64,000 nt of DNA. Origin: Pseudomonadota bacterium. GTDB lineage: Bacteria > Pseudomonadota > Gammaproteobacteria > Steroidobacterales > Steroidobacteraceae. Each line of letters starts with the position of its first letter. The first letter of the stretch is position 1. The DNA lies in contig JAKBWB010000017.1 in NCBI GenBank assembly GCA_021843755.1, positions 1-64,000 of the forward strand, written 5' to 3'. Position numbers and translations under genes: made by a program. Of this stretch, positions 54,001 to 61,673 are shown piece after piece. Under the pieces are notes generated by a model. That model did not search any database. It was not told where the DNA came from and saw nothing but the letters and a program-made list of their open reading frames with translations.

Positions 54001-54641
54001 TTATAAGGGGGATTTGTATTCGAGCAGTCGTAGCCCAGGCTGCCGCCGAAGGCGCCGATCGAATTCTGTATCGGGCTCCATTGCGCGGCATTGACCAGGA
54101 AGAAGCTCATGCCGTCGGCGCCATCACCGTCCGCACCCCCGGAATTACCGCGATACGTGACGGTCTTGAAGGTGATATCCAGACCCTCGTTCGTCGTGAA
54201 CGTGTCGCCCGAGACGATCGCGCCGTTTTGATTGTAGCCACCACTGCCGCAGCCGCTGTCCGTGCAGCCGTTCGTGAAGCGCAGGGCGCCTTCGCCGACC
54301 GGGTCCGGCAGCGTTTCGGTGCTGCCCGGCACGCCGTTGAAGCCCCCCACGAGCGGCTCATTGTAGTAAGCGTTCGATCCGCCGGTTCCGCCGCTCGAGG
54401 ACGTCTGGATGGCAATGCAGCCCGGCGGACTGCCGGGTCCCGGCGCCGCCGCGGCGCTGGCGGTGCTCGCGGTGAGACACGCGCCGTTGAAGTAGAACCA
54501 CGGATTCTCGGTCGTCGCGCCGGTGAAGTCCTCTTTCAAGTTCGACACGGTGGAGGTCGTGTAGGTTTGCGCGCGCGCCGGCAGCAACTGCACGACGCAG
54601 GCTGTGAACAGCGCGGCGAACCACAACTTGTTGCGAACCAT
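51096..54641 (-). CDS. pilY1: PilY1 pilus-tip adhesin with lectin-like N-terminus
   Basis: 1181 residues from ATG 54641 (GGAG 8 nt upstream), cleaved signal (FAALFTACVVQLLPARA). N-terminal region about 35-300 resembles an L-type lectin sandwich: GADGMSFFLVN, IGAFGGSLGYDC, GAYLGLGIDEFGNFLNG. There is no von Willebrand A domain. The C-terminal part (about 640-1130) is the conserved PilY1 propeller: DLGDTYGTPVIRRLHDGNWG, then the calcium-loop-like DMTGDHIVDYVYAGDVNGH and WRFDL. Needed for pilus extension and adhesion in Pseudomonas. Between pilX and pilE, tightly packed. Confidence 0.92.
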   Translation of the reverse strand: MVRNKLWFAALFTACVVQLLPARAQTYTTSTVSNLKEDFTGATTENPWFYFNGACLTASTASAAAAPGPGSPPGCIAIQTSSSGGTGGSNAYYNEPLVGGFNGVPGSTETLPDPVGEGALRFTNGCTDSGCGSGGYNQNGAIVSGDTFTTNEGLDITFKTVTYRGNSGGADGDGADGMSFFLVNAAQWSPIQNSIGAFGGSLGYDCSNTNPPYNGIVGAYLGLGIDEFGNFLNGTVNTLGENSLYTSGDNTATGGGYQPNRIGMRGAGNIAWPWLTANYPTDYPDTLSASEQEYAVQQTCETGDIWNFSHPDNPKNTGTPVMDYSAIPNAYAVLPTSGKNAVLIGDEYANGGYSRQDATPITYRVKITDNGLLSMWYSYDGGSWIGVLQNQNITDSNGPLPALLRFGFAGSTGGDTNIHELLCFRAEPVTQAASSSALNQQESSRVQNGSQVYLSYYDPSNWTGRLTANELSTDSSGNLVISQYANWDASCVLTGVLSGSSCPTTGQAGPIDAESPSSRVMLTWSGSAGIPFEWSDLTAPEQNALDVEQTASGTTNNTTFGQDLLEYLRGDRSNEITSTGSGLFRDRVSVLGDIVDSSPVWVGPPSKMSFSAYQTPLTWKDDLYPNTVMPENSGETYSQYEANEATRLNVVYVGANDGFLHGFAAGSYNSTGTTYDSSTNTGEEVLAYTPQGVLDDIHNATNPNLDYSNPQYGHNFYVDATPGVGDLYYAGRWHTWLVSGLGPGGAEIFALNVTHPSQFSESNASNLVIGDWMASNLTCANVSNCGTDLGDTYGTPVIRRLHDGNWGIIFGNGLGSASGDAGIYIMDVNSTTGAITTYYLSTGQAGTGDGIAFVTPVDMTGDHIVDYVYAGDVNGHVWRFDLTSQSPSNWAVTPGPIFSTPKGQPITTAVQPAFVTNAVTSETQLMLFFGTGEKFPLTNSSATSYASGTQAFYGVWDWNMDGWNAYGLTQFASLSPATVAGLISSSGSNPTLTAGNLVQQTVSLGANGDRTMGTAAPICWAGTLACSGGNDQFGWYIDFPGSSTGYNETTDEQLIYNPTIVSTAVVFNSTLPAINSPLDCNPGTDTGYTYAIDAQTGGPIPNFFNDSSTTLNNGNVFTVAFASEATGTDSVVTTNGTGSSGSASVGKTYLVYQTINGTAGSQQIIEANDINGMPETWIELR

Positions 54642-54658
54642 GGATGATCTCCGTACGT

Positions 54659-55225
54659 TCATGGACCGCTGGCCGATGCGACGGTATAGCGGATCTGATA
54701 CGTGCTCTCCACCACCGCAACCGTGGCCTGAGAGCCGCCGTATGACCATGCGTCCACGACGTAGTCTTGGGCACCGGGAACGGTGGCGTCGGCGCCGAGA
54801 TAACCGATGTAGGCCATCGGATAGCCGTACAGTGTATTCTGGCCGCCGGTGGTGCTGGTGGTGATGTCGGTCGTGTACTGGAAGGCCCCGCCGGCCGCCC
54901 ACGGCACCTCGCTCGGTTGGGTCTGGTCGATGAGCGGCTCATTGCAGATCACGGGCGTGCTCAGCGCGACGGTCTCGGTGGCGCAACTGACGAGCGGGGT
55001 GGTCGTGACGTCGTCGTACAGCCACTGTTCGGCGTATTGCTGCGCACTGTCGGCCGCCTGCAGCGCCCGCTGCTTATCGAGCACGTTGCCGGCGATACGA
55101 TTATCGAGTCCGGTGCCGCGGAACATCGCGAGCGCAAGGATCGTGATGACGATCAGCAGCAGCAGCGTCGTGACCAGGACCATGCCGGTCTGCGCGCAGC
55201 AAGGACTTCGGTACGGCGCGCGCAT
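54659..55225 (-). CDS. pilX: PilX minor pilin
   Basis: 188 residues. Short basic leader ending in Gly14, then MVLVTTLLLLIVITILALAM, where the +5 Glu is Thr, as usual for PilX-like (GspK-like) pilins. RALQAADSAQQYAEQWL is the conserved helix continuation. AGGAGG stands 9 nt before ATG. Stop to pilY1 start: 17 bp. Confidence 0.88.
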   Translation of the reverse strand: MRAPYRSPCCAQTGMVLVTTLLLLIVITILALAMFRGTGLDNRIAGNVLDKQRALQAADSAQQYAEQWLYDDVTTTPLVSCATETVALSTPVICNEPLIDQTQPSEVPWAAGGAFQYTTDITTSTTGGQNTLYGYPMAYIGYLGADATVPGAQDYVVDAWSYGGSQATVAVVESTYQIRYTVASASGP

Positions 55226-55227
55226 GC

Positions 55228-56040
55228 TCACGATCCTCCTGTGCGGCTCATCAGCGCGATTACCTTGGTGAAGGTTGCCGCCTGCTGACCGACATCGGCC
55301 TGCAGGGGATTTTTGAACATCACGGTGATCCGGACCGCGGTGACTTCGCTCCAGTCCGAGGCGGTCATCGCGGCGGCCGGGACGTAGGTATCGACGGAGT
55401 AGTCCCCGGGAGTCACGCTGGCGGCGGTATGCAGGCCATACCAGATCTGCATGGCCTCGACGTTCTCGACGAGCTGCACGGGGCTGGTCGGCGACCAGGT
55501 GTTGCCGATCTCCAGCGCGCAATACAGATAGCTCGTGCCGTTGACCACGCCGATGTAGAAGTAATTGGTGTAGACGGTGTCGCTTCCGGTCTGATTCGAA
55601 GTGCCGTCACACAGCGGAATGCCATCGCCGCTGGCGGTCATGAACCGCACGGCGATCGAATCGTCGTCATAGGTGGCGCCGTTGACCACGGTCGTGTTCG
55701 GGACGCCGTCGATGGCCTGTCCAGAGACGAACGACAGCGCCGCGCCGTTCGGTGCGGTGGCCGTGGCGGCCGGCAGGGCCGCGACCTGCGAGGTCACGGC
55801 CGGATCTGGATAGTAGCCGGCCGACTGGGTGATCTCACTCAGCATCGACATCGTGAAGCGCTCGTCGTTTTCCAGCTGGGCGACGCCGCTGCGGTCGGTG
55901 TAGGAGTTGCGCACACTCTGCTCGATGGTGATGACCCCGGCAATCAAGAACAGGGCGATCAGGATCGCCACCATCAGCTCGATGAGCGAGTAGCCACGCT
56001 CGCGCCGCGAACCCGTATCGCTGTTGCGCGGGCTGCTCAT
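55228..56040 (-). CDS. pilW: PilW minor pilin
   Basis: 270 residues. Leader ending in Gly16, then YSLIELMVAILIALFLIAGV with Glu at +5. QLENDERFTMSMLSEITQSA is the standard PilW region. It is a large minor pilin that helps prime assembly. ATG 56040 overlaps the pilV stop by 4 nt; the stop lies 2 bp before the pilX ATG. Confidence 0.92.
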   Translation of the reverse strand: MSSPRNSDTGSRRERGYSLIELMVAILIALFLIAGVITIEQSVRNSYTDRSGVAQLENDERFTMSMLSEITQSAGYYPDPAVTSQVAALPAATATAPNGAALSFVSGQAIDGVPNTTVVNGATYDDDSIAVRFMTASGDGIPLCDGTSNQTGSDTVYTNYFYIGVVNGTSYLYCALEIGNTWSPTSPVQLVENVEAMQIWYGLHTAASVTPGDYSVDTYVPAAAMTASDWSEVTAVRITVMFKNPLQADVGQQAATFTKVIALMSRTGGS

Positions 56041-56642
56041 GGATCCACCACCAGCTGGTAGACCTGATTCTGGAAGGCGGCGTTGTTGTCTTCCTGCCGG
56101 TTCGCGTTCACCGTGTTTTCCGTCCAGGAAATCGTGATGGTGCACACGGCGATTTCGGTGATCCCGTTGTTGACCGGCGCGCACACGATGTCGGTGGTGG
56201 CCGTGTTGAGCACGTTCGCCATCGCTTGTTCCCATTGCACCAGCTGATAGCCGGCCATGTCCGCGGCGGTGCAGGGGACCGAGCCGCTGCCAAGTTCGCA
56301 CAGATTGGGATTGCCGAGCGCCGCCGAGATCGCACTGGCCAGGTTGTTGTCGCCCGCCGAGGTCACGGTCGTAGCGGCGCTCGGGTCGATGGTCACGGTG
56401 AGATTGCCGGGCAGCGTAGTCGGCGCGACGGCCCAGTAATCGGCGTTGGCGTGCATGGAAGCCGCGAGGCTCGAGGCCTCGAGCGCCACCAGGGTGCGCA
56501 GGCGCGACACACCGGTGTCGGCAAGCAGCAGCGCCTGCATTTTGGCGATGCCGAGCAGCCCGACCGCGATGATGATCAGGGCGACCAGCACCTCGACCAG
56601 GCTGAAACCGCGCGCAAGGCGCTTGTGGGTGCAACGGCGCAT
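56037..56642 (-). CDS. pilV: PilV minor pilin
   Basis: 201 residues. Leader ending in Gly12, then FSLVEVLVALIIIAVGLLGI with Glu at +5. KMQALLLADTGVSRLRTLVA follows, characteristic of PilV. Start 56642 overlaps the stop of the upstream fimT-like gene by one base. Confidence 0.93.
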   Translation of the reverse strand: MRRCTHKRLARGFSLVEVLVALIIIAVGLLGIAKMQALLLADTGVSRLRTLVALEASSLAASMHANADYWAVAPTTLPGNLTVTIDPSAATTVTSAGDNNLASAISAALGNPNLCELGSGSVPCTAADMAGYQLVQWEQAMANVLNTATTDIVCAPVNNGITEIAVCTITISWTENTVNANRQEDNNAAFQNQVYQLVVDP

Positions 56643-57238
56643 CAGGTCCCCGGGCAGTCCGTCGGATCGGTCTGGTGCAGCGCGGTGGTCATCATGCCGG
56701 ACTGGCTGAGGAGCAGGCAGCGCGTGAACACGGCGTCGTTCGAGGAGTTCTTCAGGGTGATCGTCACGTTTGCCTCGCCGGTATAGGCGAAGCCGTCACG
56801 ATTGAAGGACACGGAACTGATGCCGTAGTTCGCTTCGAAGGTGTCGCCGCTGGTGAACGGCTCGTGTACTCGCAATACGTCCTGGTCGGACGCGATGGTC
56901 TGATTGTCGTTGACGTCGACGAAGACGATCCAACCGTCCTGCCAGGTATTGACGCCGCTGGCCGCGCACGAATACGGACTGGTGACGCTGCCGGCGACGC
57001 ATACCGTGATCGTGCGCCCCTCGCGCACCGCCTCGGAGCGCGCGTATTCCAGGTCGCCGAGCAGCGCATTGACCTCGGTCGCCATCCGGTTGTCAGTGGT
57101 GACGTGGCGATACAGGGGAACACCGATGGCGGTGATGATCGCCACGATCAACATGACGATGACCAACTCGGCCATCGTTACGCCGCGCTGGAGCGCGCGG
57201 CCGACCGGACGTCGGCGTTGCGGGGCGTATGTTGCCAT
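56642..57238 (-). CDS. fimT: FimT/FimU (GspH-like) minor pilin
   Basis: 198 residues from ATG 57238, chosen because it leaves a 19-residue leader ending in Gly before VTMAELVIVMLIVAIITAIG (Glu +5); ATG 57259 is also possible. Typical GspH features: EYARSEAVREGRTITVCVAG, then DGWIVFVDVND. First gene of fimT-pilV-pilW-pilX-pilY1-pilE. Confidence 0.9.
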   Translation of the reverse strand: MATYAPQRRRPVGRALQRGVTMAELVIVMLIVAIITAIGVPLYRHVTTDNRMATEVNALLGDLEYARSEAVREGRTITVCVAGSVTSPYSCAASGVNTWQDGWIVFVDVNDNQTIASDQDVLRVHEPFTSGDTFEANYGISSVSFNRDGFAYTGEANVTITLKNSSNDAVFTRCLLLSQSGMMTTALHQTDPTDCPGT

Positions 57239-57612
57239 CACGTTGTACACGGATTTCATGCGCGGTGTGTTCCGGGTGCGCATTACTCTACCGGTCACAC
57301 AGGGCTCGCTTGGAGCGATCCGACCGGCGGCCGGCGGAGACCGACGAGCGGTCGATGCGGCACGATGCGACGCGCGTCACAAAACACCGAGTCCTCGCCG
57401 CGCGATCGGCGCGGACCCCTGGCCTCACTGTTGGCCGCGGGCGGGAGATGCCGGCGACGCGGCGGGTCGTAAGTCATTGAAAAATAGATCGAAAATGCAT
57501 GGCGCGCGTGGGCCGGCCTTTCCAAAGGCCTCCGGTACGCCTATCCTCGCGGCACCAAAGCGCGGGCGGCGCGAGCGGGTCGCGAACGCGCGGTTTTGTA
57601 CGGGAGCGAGTT
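57239..57612. other. Divergent intergenic between pilin operon and S46 gene
   Basis: About 370 bp with no gene. It should contain the promoters of both transcripts. An AT-rich stretch at 57476-57500 (AAAAATAGATCGAAAAT) is the only promoter-like spot; no consensus is claimed. Confidence 0.4.
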
Positions 57613-59694
57613 ATGAAAAATCGGGGCGCTGTGTGGGTGTTCGGGCTGCTGCTGACGATGCTGTTGGCTCTGCCGGCGGCGCACGCGGCGGAGGGAATGT
57701 GGCCGCTGTCGAACCTACCGGTGACCGCTCTGCAGCGGCGCTTCGGCTTCACGCCGACGGCGAAGTGGATCCGTCACGTGCAGCTCGCATCCGTACGATT
57801 GGCGGGCGGCTGTTCGGGTTCGTTCGTCTCGCCGCACGGGCTGGTGTTGAGCAACCATCACTGCGCGGTCGGATGCCTGGAGGGCCTGTCGCGGCCCGGG
57901 CAGAATCTCATGGCCCGCTATTTCTATGCCGCCACGCGCAAGGAGGAACCCAAATGCCCCGCGATGGAAATCGAGCAGCTGGTATCGCTGCAAAACGTGA
58001 CGGCGGCGGTGAACCGGGCGACGCACGGCAAGAGCGGAGCGGCCTACGCGGCCGCGATGCGCGCGGTGTCGAATCATCTCGAGTCCGCCTGCGTGGCCGG
58101 CGATGCGCGGCAATGGCGCTGCGAGCTGGTGCGACTCTACCATGGCGGGCAGGACTGGATGTACAAGTACCGGCGCTATCAGGACGTCAGATTGGTATTC
58201 GTGCCGAGCCAGTCGACCTCGTTCTTCGGGGGCTATCCGGATAATTTCAATTATCCCCGCTACGACTACGACATCAGCCTGCTGCGGGTATACGTGCATG
58301 GCAAGCCGGCGCACACGCCGGAGTATTTCCGGCTCTCGGCGCGCGGACCGCACGCGGGCGAGCTGGTATTCACCTCCGGCAATCCGGGCGCAACCGAGCG
58401 CGACGATACGGTCGCGCAGCTGAAGTCGCTGCGCTATCCGGTGTTCCCGCTCTTTCTGCAGTTCCTCTCGCACCAGCAGGGTCTGCTCGAGGCCTTCTCG
58501 GCCGAAAGCGCGCATAACGCCGAGATCGCCGCCGGCCAGCTGTTCTTCGTCGACAATGCCATCAAGTCCCTCGATGGGCAGCTCGCGGCTCTGAACGATG
58601 CGCGGCAGTTCGCCCGCAAGGTACGTGCCGAGCGGGCCTTGCGCGCCAAGGTATCGGCCAGTGCGCGGCTCAAACGCGAGTACGGCGGCGCCTGGAAGGC
58701 AATCGCCGCGGCCGAGAAGCGCAATGTGGCGATGTTTCTGCCGTACAGCCTGATCGTCGGAGGGCGGTTTTTCAACGCTCGGCTGTTCAATCTGGCATTC
58801 AGCATCGTGCTCGGCGCACATGAGCGGACGCTGCCGGATGCGCAGCGACTGAGCGCGTATCGCGCTGCGAATCTGCCGCTGCTCGAGCAGCAGCTGTTCT
58901 CGGCGGCGCCAGTGCATCCGAGCCTGAACAAGCTCGAGCTGGTCTCGACGCTGACCATGATGCGTGACCTGCTGGGCGACGATGCGCCGATCTGCGCGAC
59001 GCTCTTCGCGCATCGCTCCCCTCGCGCGGTCGCGCTGCGGGCGGTCAACGGCACTCGTGTCGGGGATGTCTCGGTTCGCAAGGCGCTCTGGAACGGTGGT
59101 GAAGCGGCGGTGCGGGCCTCGAGAGACCCGATGATCGTGCTGGCGCGCAAGGTGCTGCCGTTCTATCTGAAGCTCTACAGGCAGCATGAAGACGAGGTCA
59201 GCGCCCCCATCCAGGCGAACACGGCCAGGATCGCCCGTCTGCGCTTCGCGTTGTATGGGTCGCGCATCGCCCCCGACGCGACATTCACGGAGCGAGTGTC
59301 CTACGGGGTGGTCAAGGGCTGGCTGCGCGATGGCAAGCCGGTTCCGCCGTTCACCACCGTGGCGGGACTCTATGCTCGCGCGCGCGATTACAACCCGTTG
59401 AAGCTGAGTCCGCAATGGCTCGCGGCGCGGGGCCGGCTCAAACCGACCACACCCATGAACTTCGTCTCCAGCAACGACATCGTCGGCGGGAATTCCGGCA
59501 GCCCCGTGATTGACCGCCACGGCCGCCTGGTCGGATTGATCTTCGACGGCAACCCGCCGTCGCTCGGCGGAGCGTTCTGGTACGACGACGCGAACAACAG
59601 GGCCGTGGCCGTCGATAGCGCGGTGATTCTCGCAGCGCTGAAGCACGTATATCACGCCGACGCGCTGGTCAGGGAATTGCGCACGGGGAATTAG
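57613..59694 (+). CDS. S46-family dipeptidyl peptidase (DPP7/DPP11-like)
   Basis: 694 residues from ATG 57613, signal peptide 1-25. Chymotrypsin-like double barrel with an inserted helical domain. Triad by family position: His83 (LSNHHCAVG), Asp in PRYDYDIS (about 220) and Ser629 (GGNSGSPVID). GMWPLSNLP at the mature N-terminus is typical, as the free amino end of the substrate is held there. Downstream of the Ser, the FDGN segment carries Gly where DPP11 has Arg, which hints at DPP7-like preference for hydrophobic residues (inference). It acts in the periplasm on oligopeptides. Confidence 0.93.
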   Translation: MKNRGAVWVFGLLLTMLLALPAAHAAEGMWPLSNLPVTALQRRFGFTPTAKWIRHVQLASVRLAGGCSGSFVSPHGLVLSNHHCAVGCLEGLSRPGQNLMARYFYAATRKEEPKCPAMEIEQLVSLQNVTAAVNRATHGKSGAAYAAAMRAVSNHLESACVAGDARQWRCELVRLYHGGQDWMYKYRRYQDVRLVFVPSQSTSFFGGYPDNFNYPRYDYDISLLRVYVHGKPAHTPEYFRLSARGPHAGELVFTSGNPGATERDDTVAQLKSLRYPVFPLFLQFLSHQQGLLEAFSAESAHNAEIAAGQLFFVDNAIKSLDGQLAALNDARQFARKVRAERALRAKVSASARLKREYGGAWKAIAAAEKRNVAMFLPYSLIVGGRFFNARLFNLAFSIVLGAHERTLPDAQRLSAYRAANLPLLEQQLFSAAPVHPSLNKLELVSTLTMMRDLLGDDAPICATLFAHRSPRAVALRAVNGTRVGDVSVRKALWNGGEAAVRASRDPMIVLARKVLPFYLKLYRQHEDEVSAPIQANTARIARLRFALYGSRIAPDATFTERVSYGVVKGWLRDGKPVPPFTTVAGLYARARDYNPLKLSPQWLAARGRLKPTTPMNFVSSNDIVGGNSGSPVIDRHGRLVGLIFDGNPPSLGGAFWYDDANNRAVAVDSAVILAALKHVYHADALVRELRTGN

Positions 59695-59710
59695 GCTTCG
59701 CACGGGGGTA

Positions 59711-59738
59711 CAGCGCCGGCCCTCGGGGGCCGGCGCTG
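59711..59738. terminator. GC hairpin between convergent genes
   Basis: CAGCGCCGGCC and GGCCGGCGCTG form an 11-bp perfect stem with a 6-nt loop, 17 bp after the S46 stop and 31 bp before the stop of the convergent gene. No U tract on either side, so it may be a bidirectional or Rho-assisted end. Confidence 0.5.
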
Positions 59739-59768
59739 GCGGAATTGCGGCCCGAAGGCGGCCGCGGC

Positions 59769-60623
59769 TCAGTCTTGATAGTCCTCGTTCCCGGGCGTGG
59801 GGAGCGGGTGCAGACGCGCGATCGCCGCCTGATTCTGGAACTCGAGCACGTAGAATCCGCCATGGCTCGATGTGACCCAGAGGTACAGTCGATGATGCCG
59901 CCAGACGAAGCGACTGTGGGCCTTGGACCAGGCAAAGTTGATCGGCGGGCGGACTCCCTGAAACACGTTGAGCAGTGATCCCGGGTCGATCTCGGTGGGG
60001 ACCGGCGGGGCGGGACCGACGAAATAGGCGATCTCCCGAGGGCGGCTCGGATCATGAATATCGAATACCCGAATGCCCGCCTGATGAGCAGAGCAGGCGA
60101 GCAGCTTGGCATCCAGCGGGTTGTCGAAGGTGCAGTCGTGCACGCTGTAGCCGTAACCGCCCATCGTGACCGTGATGTCGTGCTCCGTCAGCGCGCAGTT
60201 CGCCGGATCGTCGAGATGCGTCACGTACCGCGGCGCGTGAGGATTTGAGACGTCGAGGACCTGGATGCCGGGGTGGATCAGCGGCGGCACGCCCCGCTGG
60301 CCGGCCTCATAGCCCTCCGTGGTGACGTAGGCGCAGTGGCCGTACCACAAGAGCTGATGGCCAGCCCCCTGGCCGGCGTATTCACCGACGATGGCAAGAT
60401 TGCAGTTGTACGGGCGCTTGGACCCGCCGCTTGCGCGCTCGGCGCTCGTCAGCTGGCCGTCGAGGCCGCGTTCGGTCCGGTCGCCGGCGTGGCACCTCGG
60501 GGGGGCTACGGGGCCCATGAATGGAGCGTGCGCCTGCGCCACCGCGGGCATCGCGGCGATGCCGAGGATGCTGGCGGCGAGCGCAAGGCCGCCAGCGCGA
60601 ATGATCCGACAGACCTGATGCAT
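59769..60623 (-). CDS. Exported LVIVD-repeat protein, shortened
   Basis: 284 residues with a signal peptide (LALAASILGIAAMPAVAQA). N-terminal part: YNCNLAIVGEYAGQGAGHQL, CAYV, HPGIQVLDVSNPHAPRYVTH. C-terminal part: GYSVHDCTFDN, AKLLACSAHQAGIRVFDIHD. Relatives I know are about 500-600 residues; the central propeller repeats between these two parts are absent, joined near DDPAN-CALTEHD, apparently in frame. It may be a deletion derivative or a compact member. Function unknown. Confidence 0.65.
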   Translation of the reverse strand: MHQVCRIIRAGGLALAASILGIAAMPAVAQAHAPFMGPVAPPRCHAGDRTERGLDGQLTSAERASGGSKRPYNCNLAIVGEYAGQGAGHQLLWYGHCAYVTTEGYEAGQRGVPPLIHPGIQVLDVSNPHAPRYVTHLDDPANCALTEHDITVTMGGYGYSVHDCTFDNPLDAKLLACSAHQAGIRVFDIHDPSRPREIAYFVGPAPPVPTEIDPGSLLNVFQGVRPPINFAWSKAHSRFVWRHHRLYLWVTSSHGGFYVLEFQNQAAIARLHPLPTPGNEDYQD

Positions 60624-60688
60624 GGTGAGCCTCGCGGGATCTGCTGTGACAGGTGAGGAAGGAAGCTGCGCGCCGAACCCGACAGTGA

Positions 60689-60891
60689 TCAGCGCAAATG
60701 ATAGCGGATGGTTGCATAGACATAACGCCCGCGCGGATCGCCGTACGTGAGATCGTATCCGCCGACGAAGTTGTTGGCAAACGACGCGGAGTTGGCGTAA
60801 ACGTGTGACGCCATCGGACGATCGTCATCCTGCCGGCTTCTCCAACCTGTGACAGTCCTATATTGAGCACATTGGTCCATGTGCCGTTGTC
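60689..60891 (-). pseudogene. C-terminal scrap of a TonB-dependent receptor
   Basis: Last about 65 residues of an outer-membrane receptor in two frames: NGTWTNVLNIGLSQVGEAG, then QDDDRPMASHVYANSASFAN and TYGDPRGRYVYATIRYHLR, ending in the aromatic last beta strand (YATIRYHL-R) typical of TonB-dependent barrels. A one-base frameshift sits near 60822. It is joined directly to a sigma-factor remnant, so most of the receptor was deleted. Confidence 0.7.
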
Positions 60892-61211
60892 GCGTGCACC
60901 TTTGGGGCGAGACTCTCGAGCGCGCGTGTCAGCGCTTCGAGACACTGCTCGCCATGGGCCTGCAGCAGCGGATCGGTGTCGGGGGAGGCCGGCAGCTGGG
61001 CGGGCAGTTCATCGATCTGCGCCGACGGCGGGATGGCCGAGTTCTGCATGGCATGCTGCTGCGCGACGTGTAAAGCGACCGTAAACAGGTAGGCCTCGGG
61101 CGAGCGGACCACCTCCTGATCGGGGATCCTCAGCATGCGCAGGAAGACTTCCTGGGTCAGATCCGGGATGTCCGCGCGGTTGTGCACCCGGAATGCGAAA
61201 AAACGCCGCAA
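60858..61211 (-). pseudogene. FecI-type ECF sigma factor, C-terminally truncated
   Basis: Sigma region 2 is clear: RRFFAFRVHNRADIPDLTQE, VFLRMLRIPDQE, SPEAYLFTVALHVAQQHA. The linker and the first bases of region 4 (RALESLAPKVHAT) are present, then the frame runs into receptor sequence and stops. The helix-turn-helix of region 4 is missing. Homology extends upstream of 61211 (about 61250) in the same frame without a good start codon. Non-functional. Confidence 0.8.
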
Positions 61212-61673
61212 TTTCCCACTCTGAGAGTGGACCAGCGAAGCGGCCAGATGGGATGACTTATCCGTTGGCAGGTTCGAGCGGCGGTGGCGACGCCATGCGT
61301 CTGTGTGCTTAAGAGCACTTCCAGCGGCAGTTTATACCCCTGTGACCCAAGTCTGTTTCGAGCGCCGCTGCCGGATGTGGCACATCGGAGCGGCCGCCGG
61401 TGGAGGGCAGGAGACGTACGTCGCGTGCAACGTCGCGACGGCGGAACGGGCGGCCGACGAGAAGAAGAGTACGTATATCTAGAAATATCAATGTATTGTG
61501 AGACTATTATGATAACTTACAGCGGCATAGCGATCAGGGCGGCCGCAATCGCGCACACCGCTCGGGGCGGCCGCAGGCCCCATCACGACAGCCAGCGGGC
61601 GAAACTCATCGGTACGGCCCTCGGGTGGAGCTCGCGCGCGGAGCCCGGGTGATGCCCTACCGCGACCCCGGGG
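61212..61673. other. Intergenic, no gene
   Basis: Upstream of the broken sigma factor and downstream of the esterase. It holds the degraded N-terminal codons of the sigma gene (to about 61320) and an AT-rich patch (61465-61525) that could be its old promoter. Confidence 0.4.

Noticed and set aside
57715-59703. 662-codon minus-strand open frame over the S46 gene
   Set aside because: Antisense shadow of a gene with signal peptide, triad and full length.
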